Shown in pieces: positions 27,216 to 37,169 of a stretch of DNA of 64,000 nucleotides (its first letter is position 1; the number at the start of each line of letters is the position of its first letter). The DNA is from Flocculibacter collagenilyticus (GTDB lineage Bacteria; Pseudomonadota; Gammaproteobacteria; Enterobacterales; Alteromonadaceae), in contig NZ_CP059888.1 in assembly GCF_016469335.1 (NCBI RefSeq), positions 2,046,001 through 2,110,000 on the forward strand. Direction: 5' to 3'. A model generated the notes under the pieces. That model ran no database searches and was not told where the DNA came from. It saw only the letters and a list, made by a program, of their open reading frames with translations. The translations under genes were made by a program, and so were the position numbers.

Positions 27216-27233
27216 TGTAAAGATATAAGTACA
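27216..27233 (-). promoter_or_regulatory. Candidate TyrR box upstream of hpd
   Basis: TGTAAA-N6-AGTACA (plus strand reading) against the TyrR consensus TGTAAA-N6-TTTACA: 10 of 12 specified positions match, with outer TGTA and TACA both present. It lies about 125 bp before the hpd start and just downstream of tyrR itself, where a regulator of tyrosine genes would be expected to bind. Confidence 0.6.
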
Positions 27234-27266
27234 GTGGTACTTTTTGAACGAATCAAGGAAGGAAAG

Positions 27267-27293
27267 TGGCCTAAATCGATTGTTTTTAGGCCA
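27267..27293 (-). terminator. Hairpin after tyrR
   Basis: TGGCCTAAA (27267-27275) pairs perfectly with TTTAGGCCA (27285-27293). On the minus strand it is followed by CTTTCCTT, only weakly T-rich, 32 bp after the tyrR stop. Probably separates tyrR from hpd. Confidence 0.55.
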
Positions 27294-27324
27294 TCATGAG
27301 GAAACTAATTAGCACATCGCGTAA

Positions 27325-28887
27325 TTAAACCTTTACAGTCTTACGATTTATTCCGTAATCACGTAATTTGTTAGCAACTGCGGTATGACTCAGCCCCAAC
27401 TTTTTAGCTAACTGTCGAGAACTTGGATACGCAGGATACAGTTTACGTAATACTGTTGCTTCAAAACGCTTAACCGCTTCTTCTAGCGTGCCATCAAAGT
27501 CTTGATCCAGATAACCAAAGTTACTGTTGTAAGAAGGTAATTGCAGGTGCTCTTTTGTTAAATAGTCACCTTCTAGCAATGTAACTGCGCGATACAAGGC
27601 ATTCTCTAACTGCCTAACGTTACCCGGCCATGGATATTGTTGAACAAACTGCTGGCAAGCTTCATCCAGTGATGGCGTTGAACGCCCTAATTGACGAGAG
27701 TATTTTTGAATAAAGGCTTGGCATAATGGCAAAATATCTTGCTTACGTTCTCGTAGCGGCGCTATTTCAATTGTAAGTACATTTAAGCGGTAGAACAGAT
27801 CTTCTCTAAAAGCGCCCTCTTGTACCATACCTGGCAAATCTTTTTGAGTGGTACAAATAACCCGGACATTTACGTTAACTTCGTTTTCTTCACCTACACG
27901 CCTAAAGCTACCGTCTTGTAAAAATCGCAGAAACTTTGTTTGTAATTCTGAAGACATTTCACCTACTTCGTCTAGAAATACCGTTCCACCATCAGCTTGC
28001 TCTAAAATGCCACGCTTACCCTGTACTGCATTTTCATACGCGCCCATGCCATAACCAAATAACTCCGATTCCGCTACATTATCGGGCAACGAAGCACAAC
28101 TGAGCGTTAAAAATGGTGCGTCTTTTCTTTCACTCGCGTTGTGGCAAGCACGCGCCACTATTTCTTTACCTGTGCCGGTTTCGCCCATTAGTAATACTGG
28201 CGCATCAAGTAACGACATTTTCTTCGCTTCACGTACGATGCGTCGCATTTGCGTACTCACCGCGACAATATTATTAAAACTTTCTTGTTCGTGCCGCCTA
28301 AATACGGTGACCTGTTGACCTAAACGGCTTTCAGATTTCAGTGTAATAACTGCGCCAGCCAAAATTTTACTGTCTTCATCATCATTAATATAAATAGGTA
28401 AGATATCGGCAATATAGTTTTCGTTATTCGCTTGCAATCGGTTGGTTTGTGCTAATACTTCATCTTGCTCAAGCCACTTAACAAAATTAAAGCCTTTAAG
28501 GGTATGATTTATATTTTCTTCTTGAAGAGAGTCCAAATTCGTATTTAATTCATTTAATGCAGAGTTATTAGCAATTAATACATTGCCTTTAACATCAATT
28601 GAGATAATACCGTCTGGCAACGTTGTCAGCAGGGCTGCTAACTCATTATGTTCACGCTCGCTGGGCATAAACGAGGTAGTCTTAACGTCTTTCACACCTT
28701 CAATTTTACGAATTTCAGGCATGATAATTTGGAATTTTTCGAATTCGATTTGCGGAAAAGAAACAAACATCTTATTTGTGAGGGGATCAACTTCAATTCC
28801 CTTCAAATCGATTTCATGCTTCACTAAAATGTTTAGCACATCTAACGCAATTCCTATGCGATCTTCACAAAATATCTCTAATCGCAT
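27325..28887 (-). CDS. tyrR: Transcriptional regulator TyrR
   Basis: Aromatic-amino-acid-responsive regulator, 520 residues. Order: ACT domain (1-75, begins MRLEIFCEDRIGIALDVLNI), PAS domain (about 80-190), AAA+ domain with Walker A GETGTGKE (235-242) and DGGTVFLDEVGEM, then a carboxy-terminal helix-turn-helix with SSRQLAKKLGLSHTAVANKLRDYGI. The sigma-54 contact loop GAFTGA is replaced by GYGMGAYENA, as expected for TyrR, which works with sigma-70 RNA polymerase. The genes immediately downstream (hpd-hmgA-fahA-maiA) are its likely targets. Confidence 0.95.
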   Translation of the reverse strand: MRLEIFCEDRIGIALDVLNILVKHEIDLKGIEVDPLTNKMFVSFPQIEFEKFQIIMPEIRKIEGVKDVKTTSFMPSEREHNELAALLTTLPDGIISIDVKGNVLIANNSALNELNTNLDSLQEENINHTLKGFNFVKWLEQDEVLAQTNRLQANNENYIADILPIYINDDEDSKILAGAVITLKSESRLGQQVTVFRRHEQESFNNIVAVSTQMRRIVREAKKMSLLDAPVLLMGETGTGKEIVARACHNASERKDAPFLTLSCASLPDNVAESELFGYGMGAYENAVQGKRGILEQADGGTVFLDEVGEMSSELQTKFLRFLQDGSFRRVGEENEVNVNVRVICTTQKDLPGMVQEGAFREDLFYRLNVLTIEIAPLRERKQDILPLCQAFIQKYSRQLGRSTPSLDEACQQFVQQYPWPGNVRQLENALYRAVTLLEGDYLTKEHLQLPSYNSNFGYLDQDFDGTLEEAVKRFEATVLRKLYPAYPSSRQLAKKLGLSHTAVANKLRDYGINRKTVKV

Positions 28888-29067
28888 GTAGCGACCTCTT
28901 CATGTTATTTATGGTTATCATTATCGGCGTAATGATACTCGATTACATAAGAGTAAGTGTAGCTTTTTGTAAAGAAAAATAAACGTTTTAGTTTCTGTAA
29001 AAGGAACTCCTCGACTTATGCCGAGGAGTGATTTGAATATTTGACGAATAAAAATGTGGGAGTGTTA

Positions 29068-30660
29068 TTAGCCTTCAAGCCCTTGTGACTTCAGATATTC
29101 TTCATAAGTACCTTGAAAATCAATAACTTTGCCATCTTTTATTTCTAGCACTCGCGTTGCTAATGATGAAACAAACTGTCTGTCATGACTCACAAATAAC
29201 AATGTGCCTTCATATTGTTCAAGTGCCAAATTAAGCGATTCAATTGACTCCATGTCCATGTGGTTGGTGGGTTCATCCATTAACAGGATGTTAGGTTTAT
29301 GCATCATTAACTTACCTAATAGCATTCTGCCCTGCTCACCACCAGAAATCACTTTTACCGATTTATTAATATCGTTTTGAGAAAATAATAAGCGACCTAA
29401 GTAACCGCGAACAGCCTGCTCGTCATCACCTTCATGCTTCCATTGTTCCATCCACTCAAATAAATTCATTTCTTCAGCGAAATCGTCAGCATGATCTTGA
29501 GCATAGTAGCCAATATTGGCATTTTCAGACCACCTAAATTCACCCGATTTTGGAGCTATTTTTGATGCTAGTGTATTAAGTAAGGTTGTTTTACCAACAC
29601 CATTCTCACCAATAATCGCTACTTTTTCGCCTACTTCTAAAATAATATTAAAGTCTTCAATTAAGTTTGTATCAAACCCTTGCGTTAAGCCTTCAATTTC
29701 AATGGCGTTTCTAAATAATTGCTTTTCTTGAACAAATCGAATAAATGGATTTTGGCGACTTGACGCTTTCACTTCTTCCAGCTGTATTTTATCAATTTGA
29801 CGTGCGCGTGATGTAGCCTGTTTAGCTTTAGAAGCATTTGCAGAGAATCGCGAAACGAACGATTGCAATTCAGAAATCTGTGCTTTTTTCTTAGCGTTAT
29901 CCGCTAATAAGCGCTCACGCGCTTGAGTTGCAGCAAACATATATTCGTCATAGTTACCCGGATATAAACGTAACTCACCATAATCTAAGTCTGCCATATG
30001 CGTACATACACTGTTTAGGAAGTGTCTGTCATGCGAAATAATGATCATTGTACAATTACGCTCGTTAAGCACTTCTTCTAACCAACTGATAGTGTGAATA
30101 TCCAAGTTGTTGGTTGGTTCGTCTAATAGCATAATATCTGGATCAGCAAATAATACTTGAGCAAGAAGCACACGTAATTTCCAACCGGGAGCAACTTCAC
30201 TCATCAGCCCGTAATGTTGCTCTTGCGGAATACCTACACCAAGTAATAACTCGCCTGCTTTCGCTTCAGCAGAATAACCGTCCATTTCAGCAAACTGGGT
30301 TTCAAGATCAGCCACACGCATACCATCTTCTTCACTCATTTCAGGTAAAGAGTAAATACGATCACGCTCTTCTTTTACAGCCCATAGTTCGGCATGACCC
30401 ATAATCACAGTATCAACCACTGAGTATTCTTCGTACGCAAATTGATCCTGGTTTAATTTTGCGACTCTTTCGTTTGGATCTGTACTTACATTTCCAGCAG
30501 ACGGCTCTAGCTCGCCGCTTAGGATTTTCATAAAGGTTGACTTACCACATCCATTGGCACCAATTAAACCGTAGCGATTACCATCACCAAATTTAACAGA
30601 GATGTTCTCAAAAAGAGGCTTTGCGCCAAACTGCATTGTAATATTTGCGGTAGAAATCAA
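29068..30660 (-). CDS. ybiT: ABC-F family ATPase YbiT
   Basis: Soluble ribosome-associated ABC-F protein with two ATP-binding cassettes and no membrane domain; 530 residues, as in E. coli YbiT. First Walker [10 protein letters not shown], first signature degenerate ([16 protein letters not shown], characteristic of YbiT), [10 protein letters not shown]; a charged linker (about 235-300, [16 protein letters not shown]); second Walker [10 protein letters not shown], signature [19 protein letters not shown]. The start codon is TTG with AGGT 8 bp upstream; the protein then reads [11 protein letters not shown] in register with the E. coli start. Confidence 0.94.
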   Translation of the reverse strand: MISTANITMQFGAKPLFENISVKFGDGNRYGLIGANGCGKSTFMKILSGELEPSAGNVSTDPNERVAKLNQDQFAYEEYSVVDTVIMGHAELWAVKEERDRIYSLPEMSEEDGMRVADLETQFAEMDGYSAEAKAGELLLGVGIPQEQHYGLMSEVAPGWKLRVLLAQVLFADPDIMLLDEPTNNLDIHTISWLEEVLNERNCTMIIISHDRHFLNSVCTHMADLDYGELRLYPGNYDEYMFAATQARERLLADNAKKKAQISELQSFVSRFSANASKAKQATSRARQIDKIQLEEVKASSRQNPFIRFVQEKQLFRNAIEIEGLTQGFDTNLIEDFNIILEVGEKVAIIGENGVGKTTLLNTLASKIAPKSGEFRWSENANIGYYAQDHADDFAEEMNLFEWMEQWKHEGDDEQAVRGYLGRLLFSQNDINKSVKVISGGEQGRMLLGKLMMHKPNILLMDEPTNHMDMESIESLNLALEQYEGTLLFVSHDRQFVSSLATRVLEIKDGKVIDFQGTYEEYLKSQGLEG

Positions 30661-30925
30661 ACTTATTTACCTATCTTTAAATGTAAAAAGTGCGCAGACT
30701 ACAGGCAGGGCATTTATTATGCAAGTGATATTTAAATAATAACGCCAACTATTACCAACGCTAGCGTTAACGCGCTCTTACCTTCAATAAAACGTATAAA
30801 AAAGCATACAGATTTTTGCCAAAATCACGACTCAATTATCTTTTATTTTTTGTTTCTGCATTATTTTCGTTATCAACTATAATCTTGGAAGAGTCTGGAA
30901 GCTCAGAGTAAATGGAGTAACGTTT

Positions 30926-31153
30926 ATGAACGTTAGATTATTTGTTACCAAAACTGATTTTTGTGTACCAAACCTTGAAAAAGAGTTCCAACAGGTGGGT
31001 ATTAATTATCATGTTGAATATATTGAAGATAATCCGGAGTTGGCTCTTCAGCATCACATTCGCCACTCCCCTAATATTTTCATTGATGATGAACTTGCCT
31101 TTAGAGCACAACCCACTGTCAGTGAATTAAAGCAATACTTCAACATAAAATAA
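30926..31153 (+). CDS. Small glutaredoxin-fold protein with a single active-site cysteine
   Basis: 75 residues with a glutaredoxin-like pattern: beta strand VRLFVTKTD, then C13-V-P-N in place of CxxC, helix LEKEFQQVG, strand NYHVEYIED, a SPNIFIDDELAF segment equivalent to the cis-proline and glycine turn, and a closing helix VSELKQYF. It could be a monothiol redox or electron-relay protein. GGAG lies 9 bp before the ATG. It stands alone with its own terminator. Specific function unknown. Confidence 0.7.
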   Translation: MNVRLFVTKTDFCVPNLEKEFQQVGINYHVEYIEDNPELALQHHIRHSPNIFIDDELAFRAQPTVSELKQYFNIK

Positions 31154-31164
31154 CGCCGTCTTAT

Positions 31165-31199
31165 AAGGCAAGATCGCTATAAAAGTGTGCTTGCCTTTT
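31165..31199 (+). terminator. Probable terminator of the glutaredoxin-fold gene
   Basis: AAGGCAAG (31165-31172) and CTTGCCTT (31190-31197) around a 17-nt loop, followed by TTATT. Confidence 0.6.
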
Positions 31200-31336
31200 A
31201 TTCCTTCCCTCACATAGTCACCTACTTGCTTTGCCACCTCGTTCGTTAAAAACGACAAAAATCATTAATTTTATTAGAAAAAATTTATTTATATGCTTAG
31301 CTTATTAAGTTGTACTTATCGGAGTTACAGGAAACT

Positions 31337-32620
31337 ATGCCAAATAATACTTATCAAGATGCATTAAATCGTTTAGAAAAAATTGGAAAGCTGGCTGATA
31401 TTAATGAAGAAGTTGTCAGCACTTTGATGTACCCAAAATCTACGCTGACCGCATCTCTGTGCGTACGCATGGATAATGGTTCAAGAGAATATTTTACTGC
31501 TTATCGATGTCGCTATAACGACATTTTAGGCCCTACCAAAGGCGGCGTGCGCTTCCATCCAGATGTCAACCAACAAGAAGTCGAAGCGTTAGCGCTGTGG
31601 ATGACCATAAAATGTGCCGTAGTCGATTTACCCTTTGGCGGTGGCAAAGGTGGCGTAACGGTTAACCCAAAAAAACTGTCACCTATGGAGGTAGAACGCC
31701 TGTCTCGTTCCTTTATTCGTGCCATGGCTGACTTTATTGGCCCAAATGTAGATATACCAGCACCCGATGTATACACCAACGAACGTATTATGGGGTGGAT
31801 GATGGATGAGTTTGAAGCGATTAAACGTATGAAAACGCCAGACGTTATTACAGGAAAACCACTTAGCTTAGGTGGCAGCGTCGGCAGAGGCGATGCAACT
31901 GGCCGCGGCGCTTACTTGTGCATTAAGGAGCTAGAAAAGAAAAATGGTTGGAACCCAGAAGATAAAACAGTTGCAGTACAAGGCTTTGGTAACGGTGGAT
32001 ACAATGTAGTGAAACTACTACAAAAAGATGGATACAAGATTGTCGCAATCTCCGATTCCAAAGGCGCTATATATAGCGACAAAGGTTTCGACGTAGATAG
32101 CATCTATCACGCTAAGCAAGAAAGCGACAAAGTAAAAGCTGTATACTGTGAACATTCGGTATGCGAACAAGTGGAGCACGACCGACTAAGCAACGAAGAA
32201 TTAATATGCCTACCCGTAGACATACTGATCCCAGCAGCGATGGACGGTGTTATCAATTCAGACAATATTGACGACATTCAAGCAAAGCATATTGTAGAAA
32301 TCGCCAACGGCCCTGTTGTGTCTGACGTTGATGATAAACTAAAAGAAAAAGGTATCACCGTCGTACCTGACGTACTTTCAAATGCAGGTGGCGTGACCGT
32401 TAGTTACTTTGAGTGGGTGCAAAATCGCAATGGCATCAGCTGGTCTGAAGAAGAAGTCCATGAGCGTTTAAAAAAACGCATGGTCGAGGCCTTTAATCAA
32501 GTATGGGAAATTGCAGAAGAAAATGACTTCAGTTTGCGTGAATCCGCCTACACCCTTGCATTAAGGCGCATTGAAAATGCAATTGAAGCGCACGGTACGC
32601 AAAAATATTTTAGTCGGTAA
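31337..32620 (+). CDS. gdhA: Glutamate dehydrogenase
   Basis: Oxidatively deaminates glutamate to 2-oxoglutarate or the reverse. 427 residues from ATG 31337, chosen over the TTG at 31310 because AGGA sits 6 bp before this ATG. Motifs: GPTKGGVRFHP, the catalytic-lysine loop IKCAVVDLPFGGGKGGV, PAPDVYT, and nucleotide-binding VQGFGNGGYN. Length is that of the short hexameric family related to Glu/Leu/Phe/Val dehydrogenases; cofactor preference is not clear from sequence. Monocistronic. Confidence 0.94.
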   Translation: MPNNTYQDALNRLEKIGKLADINEEVVSTLMYPKSTLTASLCVRMDNGSREYFTAYRCRYNDILGPTKGGVRFHPDVNQQEVEALALWMTIKCAVVDLPFGGGKGGVTVNPKKLSPMEVERLSRSFIRAMADFIGPNVDIPAPDVYTNERIMGWMMDEFEAIKRMKTPDVITGKPLSLGGSVGRGDATGRGAYLCIKELEKKNGWNPEDKTVAVQGFGNGGYNVVKLLQKDGYKIVAISDSKGAIYSDKGFDVDSIYHAKQESDKVKAVYCEHSVCEQVEHDRLSNEELICLPVDILIPAAMDGVINSDNIDDIQAKHIVEIANGPVVSDVDDKLKEKGITVVPDVLSNAGGVTVSYFEWVQNRNGISWSEEEVHERLKKRMVEAFNQVWEIAEENDFSLRESAYTLALRRIENAIEAHGTQKYFSR

Positions 32621-32732
32621 TTGAGGACGATTAAGTTATAAAAATCACTCAAAGCTCTGCAAGTGAAGGTAGAGCATCTAAACTTATTAAACTTAAAGTT
32701 ATATAAATGCTCTCTTCACTAATATTCTGTAT

Positions 32733-33647
32733 TTAACGGTTCGCTATTCTATTTGTTAAAAAGCTTTCAACTTGCTTATAGTACCAAGTTCCAAAAGACT
32801 CTTGCGTATATAATCTAGTAGTTTGAGGCTTTTTTAATAGGCCATGGTAAATGAAATCTTTTGCGAAGCAGCCCCACGCTTTCGTACCAGCCGAATATAA
32901 GGTTGGGATTTGTTGCTTAATTGTCGCTCTATGACCGTAAAATAAATTAATCGAAATTGATATATCTAAAGCAACAAACGTATGCCACCATAACTTAGGA
33001 ACAAATATTATCTCCCCAGGCTTAAGTATTGCAGTAGTAACGTTTACACGCTTCATTTTTGGGTACAAATTAAAATCAATATTTTCTATATCTATCTTAC
33101 TTTTTTGAATAGTATCATGGTATTGATAAACTGACTTTGAATCCTTAGGGTTTACCAGATAAACTTTTTTTCTACCGTATATTTGACACATAATGTTATC
33201 AAAAAAGTCAAAATGTAACGAGGATTTGGTTTTCTCCGAACCAAGCCATATGTATTGGTTATATTGTCCACTTTTTTTGCTAACTAGTGACTCAAAATCA
33301 ATATCATCCGCTACATTTGGAAATCTATTTACAGACTTATTTGATATATAGCAAGGGCTGGTTCTGCTTTTATTCTGAAGATGATCAATAAATTGAGCTA
33401 TTGTCATTTTACGTAGAACATCACTTGCGTACTGCTCTACAGGAACGTCCTCTCTCAGATTAACTTCCGCATTAAATTCGATATCACTATATTGATTTTT
33501 AAAATAGTTAGGGCTCCATTTAGTCCGTGCAGCCCAGTTTTCTAAAGCGCCTTCTACAATGACTGGAATACCCTTTGAAAGGTAGTTATCTTCTAAGTCT
33601 TTCTTTGTCGTAAATTTAATACGCCTGATTGGTGAAAAAGAATCCAT
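32733..33647 (-). CDS. JmjC/cupin-like putative 2-oxoglutarate-dependent oxygenase
   Basis: 304-residue protein of the cupin_8/FIH-like group. Amino part KGIPVIVEGALENWAARTKWSPNYF is the usual entry segment; the iron site is H145-x-D147 in SLHFDFFDN with H222 in KLWWHTFVALD. Lys-161/162 before VYLVNP lies where these enzymes bind 2-oxoglutarate. All three iron ligands are present, so it is probably an active hydroxylase, of protein or peptide substrates by analogy; the target is unknown. Isolated on the minus strand. Confidence 0.82.
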   Translation of the reverse strand: MDSFSPIRRIKFTTKKDLEDNYLSKGIPVIVEGALENWAARTKWSPNYFKNQYSDIEFNAEVNLREDVPVEQYASDVLRKMTIAQFIDHLQNKSRTSPCYISNKSVNRFPNVADDIDFESLVSKKSGQYNQYIWLGSEKTKSSLHFDFFDNIMCQIYGRKKVYLVNPKDSKSVYQYHDTIQKSKIDIENIDFNLYPKMKRVNVTTAILKPGEIIFVPKLWWHTFVALDISISINLFYGHRATIKQQIPTLYSAGTKAWGCFAKDFIYHGLLKKPQTTRLYTQESFGTWYYKQVESFLTNRIANR

Positions 33648-33797
33648 ATTTACTACTTCTTAATGGCTCTACAAAAACGGCCAAAAATTATACACTAAAA
33701 ATAGAAGTAAATACTAACCAAATTTCTGACGATTTTTCATAATTATCACTAATCGAACATGAAATTCACACAGACTATTAAAATTTAAAAAACAAAA

Positions 33798-35468
33798 TTA
33801 AGTACGATGCACCATATTTGCCTTATCTATAATTTGATTCCATGATTCACCTGAAATATCGTGCTCCCACAGTTTTCCTTGAAAATAATTACAACCTAGC
33901 TTTTTTAATTCAACTAACTCGGCGCTGTTCGACACGCCAGCCGCAACAGCTTTGCAATCTAACGCTTGCGCAAGCTGTACTAAATTTTGAATGATGGCTC
34001 TTGCGTAATGGTTGGTTGTTACCATGGAGCATAAGTGATACGAAATTTTAATTAAGGATATATCTACCATCGCGAGTAATCCATTAGGAATGTATAACTC
34101 TCCAACATTTCCTAAACACACCTTTATTCCTTGATCTGACAGCAAATTAAAACTGTCCATAAAAATGGGTTTTGCAGTTAATAGTTGCCAGTCATCAAAG
34201 TCGATAACTAATTGCATATTGCGACTTTTTAATGAATTGTGCACATTTATTATGTCTTCAACTAGCTGGTTGTCGAGCAGGTCTTGGATGCTAATTTTGA
34301 AGAATAGTTTAAAGTTATTTGTCCCATCAAATTTTACCGCTAGCCTATCTAGCTCTAGCAAGACTTTTTCAAATAATATATTTTCAAACAGCCTTGGCTT
34401 GCCAATTTTTCTAAAGTGCGCCAAGGCAGTGTCTGTTTTTACAAAATATTCATTCTCTTTAAACCGAACAAATACTTCACAGCCAATGTACTGGCTTTGA
34501 TCTTTATACAGAATTGGCTGAATATAAGGCACTATTATTTCGTGAAGCTCTTTAATACTGGGCTTCTCTAGTTCACCTTCCACATAAGTAACAATCTGAT
34601 CACGCCCATTAGATTTAGCTTTGTATAAGGCATCATCTGCAACTTTGCTAAATTCTTCAGGTGTTTCTGCATGATTGGGAAATAGAGCTATACCAATGCT
34701 AGTTTTAATAGTGAGGCTAACGTCGTTATAACAGAACGGTTTCTCACACTCTTTTAATATTTTATTTGCTACGTGCTCTGCATCTTCTTCGGTTCGAATG
34801 TTAGTTAGTAATACGACAAATTCATCTCCGCCTACCCGTGCCGCAATATCTGAACCACGTATCGACTTTTGTATTTTTTTTGCAAATGTACAAAGTAACT
34901 CGTCACCTGCTGCATGCCCTAAACTATCGTTTACTTTTTTAAATTCATCTAAATCTAAAGCTAGCAGCGCCAATTTCCGCTTTTGTCGAGTTGCTAGTGC
35001 CATGTTATAAACAAGACTGTCTTGAAAGGCCAAACGGTTTTTAATTTTAGTAAGTGAGTCAGTGGTGGCAAGCGCTCTAAGCTGCTCTTTCTGCTCAGCT
35101 AAGGTAGTCAGCACTTTTAATTTTGCACTTAACAACACGGCTTGAAATGGCTTTTCAATAAAATCAACTGCACCAAACTCATTACATGCTTTTTCTAGCT
35201 CTTCAATACAAGTTCCAGATTCGGTGATAAATAAGAATGGCGGACAATTTTCAACGCTTTCACATAAGGCTTTCGCCACTTTTTTACCCTGATCATCTGG
35301 CGCTGAATAACTAATTATTACGGCATGTATTTCGTCGTTAACCAATACCTCAACGCCGTTGTTGACAGAGTTTGCATATACTAGGTTCGCGTCAACGTCC
35401 GACAGTATACTTTGCATCTCATGCACGCCATCCGCAGCAGTGCTAATGGCAAGTAGGTTTATGTTCAA
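33798..35468 (-). CDS. REC-GGDEF-EAL protein with degenerate receiver and EAL domains
   Basis: 556 residues. Receiver-like domain 1-120, where the phosphoacceptor position holds serine (S53 in AVIISYS), though EKPF keeps the lysine. GGDEF domain 130-295: DxDxFK metal loop at 171-177, intact GGDEF (213-217) and an RxxD inhibitory site (204-207), so diguanylate cyclase activity is plausible. EAL-like domain from about 310: EAL is EVF (331-333), and the DFDDW and KIS segments replace other catalytic acids, so phosphodiesterase activity is unlikely. Start is TTG, the only usual start codon after an upstream in-frame stop, with AAGGA 10 bp upstream. Confidence 0.88.
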   Translation of the reverse strand: MNINLLAISTAADGVHEMQSILSDVDANLVYANSVNNGVEVLVNDEIHAVIISYSAPDDQGKKVAKALCESVENCPPFLFITESGTCIEELEKACNEFGAVDFIEKPFQAVLLSAKLKVLTTLAEQKEQLRALATTDSLTKIKNRLAFQDSLVYNMALATRQKRKLALLALDLDEFKKVNDSLGHAAGDELLCTFAKKIQKSIRGSDIAARVGGDEFVVLLTNIRTEEDAEHVANKILKECEKPFCYNDVSLTIKTSIGIALFPNHAETPEEFSKVADDALYKAKSNGRDQIVTYVEGELEKPSIKELHEIIVPYIQPILYKDQSQYIGCEVFVRFKENEYFVKTDTALAHFRKIGKPRLFENILFEKVLLELDRLAVKFDGTNNFKLFFKISIQDLLDNQLVEDIINVHNSLKSRNMQLVIDFDDWQLLTAKPIFMDSFNLLSDQGIKVCLGNVGELYIPNGLLAMVDISLIKISYHLCSMVTTNHYARAIIQNLVQLAQALDCKAVAAGVSNSAELVELKKLGCNYFQGKLWEHDISGESWNQIIDKANMVHRT

Positions 35469-35916
35469 GTTAACTTTATCCTTAATTATTCTTACTTTAT
35501 CTCATTAACTCTTATCGAAAATCTACAACGCTATATGCACACTGAATACTAAGCTATCGTTATAAACCTGCAATATGTGCAATAAAAATTCTGATAGCTT
35601 ACGGCAGCAGCAGTCCATTCGTGCTACACAATAACCATAGCAGAACAATGGCTTATTTGCCGATCAAATCTAGCCCGAACACTATTTATTAGCATTAGAA
35701 TTATTTATATAGTACGCCATCAAAATTTATATTTGATACATCACATTAAACTTTATGTGGGATTTGCAAACTTTTCCAGTTTCTTTAAAGTAAATTATTG
35801 AAAAGTCAGCTTTTGTTTAAGCAGATTAATAAATGCCGAGAAGGCTTTATTTAAGAAGAGAGATTATCAAGAAGATATTTGTAAACTGTTATAAGCAATT
35901 ACTGAATTGTGGGCAT
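35469..35916. other. Intergenic region between the GGDEF gene and rplT
   Basis: About 450 bp of AT-rich sequence without an open frame of interest. It must hold the promoter of the minus-strand GGDEF gene near its left end. I see no strong hairpin, tRNA or repeat in it apart from the rplT terminator at its right edge. Confidence 0.5.
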
Positions 35917-35943
35917 AAAAAAAGCCGATATAAAATCGGCTTT
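35917..35943 (-). terminator. Intrinsic terminator of the thrS-infC-rpmI-rplT unit
   Basis: On the minus strand AAAGCCGAT / ATCGGCTTT around 5 nt, followed by a T-run of seven, 22 bp after the rplT stop. Confidence 0.88.
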
Positions 35944-35965
35944 GCTGCAATTAAAGCATCAACAA

Positions 35966-36325
35966 TTAAGCTGATAAACCTTCATTTGCTTTATTAACTA
36001 ATGCAGAGAAAGCTGTTTTATCATGTACAGCAATATCCGCAAGAATTTTACGATCGATTTCTACAGAAGCTTTTTTAAGGCCGTCAATGAAACGGCTATA
36101 AGATAGACCATTTTGACGAGCTGCTGCATTGATACGTGCAATCCAAAGTTGACGGAATTGACGCTTACGTTGACGACGGTCGCGGTATGCGTATTGACCC
36201 GCTTTAGTTACTGCTTGGAACGCTACGCGATAAACACGTGAACGAGCACCGTAGTAACCTTTAGCTTGCTTTAAAACTTTTTTGTGACGCGCGCGCGCGA
36301 TAACACCACGTTTTACTCTTGCCAT
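35966..36325 (-). CDS. rplT: 50S ribosomal protein L20
   Basis: 119-residue basic protein that binds 23S rRNA and is needed for early 50S assembly. Starts [26 protein letters not shown] and has [13 protein letters not shown]; unmistakable. In E. coli L20 represses its own operon by binding the rpmI leader; no such structure was worked out here. Last gene of the unit; pheST does not follow as it does in E. coli. Confidence 0.98.
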   Translation of the reverse strand: MARVKRGVIARARHKKVLKQAKGYYGARSRVYRVAFQAVTKAGQYAYRDRRQRKRQFRQLWIARINAAARQNGLSYSRFIDGLKKASVEIDRKILADIAVHDKTAFSALVNKANEGLSA

Positions 36326-36339
36326 GTTTCAGTCTCCTC

Positions 36340-36537
36340 TTAGGCGTACGGTAGCATACGATCGATTAATGCTGTGTCAGATGCGTGAACCATTTCTTTG
36401 TTACGCAGGTGACGTTTACGCTTAGAGCTCTTCTTTGTCAAAATGTGACGAAGATGAGACTGTTTACGTTTAAAACCGCCTGAAGCAGTTTTCTTGAAGC
36501 GCTTTGCAGCGCCACTGTGGCTTTTGATTTTAGGCAT
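36340..36537 (-). CDS. rpmI: 50S ribosomal protein L35
   Basis: 65-residue basic ribosomal protein, [20 protein letters not shown]...[18 protein letters not shown]. It lies 14 bp upstream of rplT and 86 bp after infC. Confidence 0.97.
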   Translation of the reverse strand: MPKIKSHSGAAKRFKKTASGGFKRKQSHLRHILTKKSSKRKRHLRNKEMVHASDTALIDRMLPYA

Positions 36538-36623
36538 TGACCTAACTCCGCATTGGAACGTTAATACTTAGCAACTTGGCGAATAATATAACTAAAGTTA
36601 GATTATTACTTTTAAAGCCAAAG

Positions 36624-37169
36624 CTACTTCTTGTTAGGGGCTAGCACCATTATCATTTGGCGGCCCTCTACTCTATTTGGGAATGCCTCAACTACAGCAA
36701 TGTCTTCCATATCGCCTTTAATGCGATTTAAAAGCTCAATGCCTAAGTCTTGGTGAGCCATTTCACGACCACGGAAACGTAGTGTTACTTTGACCTTGTC
36801 ACCCCCTTCAATGAAGCGACGCAGGTTGCGCAGTTTTACCTGGTAGTCGCCTACATCAGTTCCAGGTCTGAATTTAATTTCTTTAACCTGAATCTGCTTT
36901 TGCTTCTTTTTTTGCTCTTTCTGAGCTTTACTTTTCTCGTAGATGAACTTTCCATAGTCCATGATGCGGCAAACAGGTGGGTTTGCAGTTGGACTAATTT
37001 CTACTAAGTCTAATCCAGCTTGATCAGCTTGTGCTTGTGCTTCTGAAATTGAAACAATACCTAATGCTTCGCCTTCTGCCCCGTTCAATCGAACTTCTTT
37101 AACATCGGTAATTTCTTCATTTAAACGATGTAAAGATTCCTTTTGGATTGGTTTTCTTCCGCCTCTAAT
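36624..37169 (-). CDS. infC: Translation initiation factor IF-3 (AUU start)
   Basis: IF-3 binds the 30S subunit and discriminates against wrong start codons. The proper start is the ATT at 37169 (minus strand): it gives (M)RGGRKPIQ, aligned with E. coli MKGGKRVQ, and has GGAGG 8 bp upstream. The GTG at 37184 that also opens the frame overlaps that ribosome site and is rejected. 181 residues: amino domain with [15 protein letters not shown], linker [20 protein letters not shown], carboxy domain with [21 protein letters not shown] and MAHQ. AUU starts let IF-3 repress its own translation. Confidence 0.93.
   Translation of the reverse strand: MRGGRKPIQKESLHRLNEEITDVKEVRLNGAEGEALGIVSISEAQAQADQAGLDLVEISPTANPPVCRIMDYGKFIYEKSKAQKEQKKKQKQIQVKEIKFRPGTDVGDYQVKLRNLRRFIEGGDKVKVTLRFRGREMAHQDLGIELLNRIKGDMEDIAVVEAFPNRVEGRQMIMVLAPNKK

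Noticed and set aside
31310-31336. Longer glutamate dehydrogenase from a TTG
   Set aside because: AGGA lies 6 bp before the ATG at 31337.
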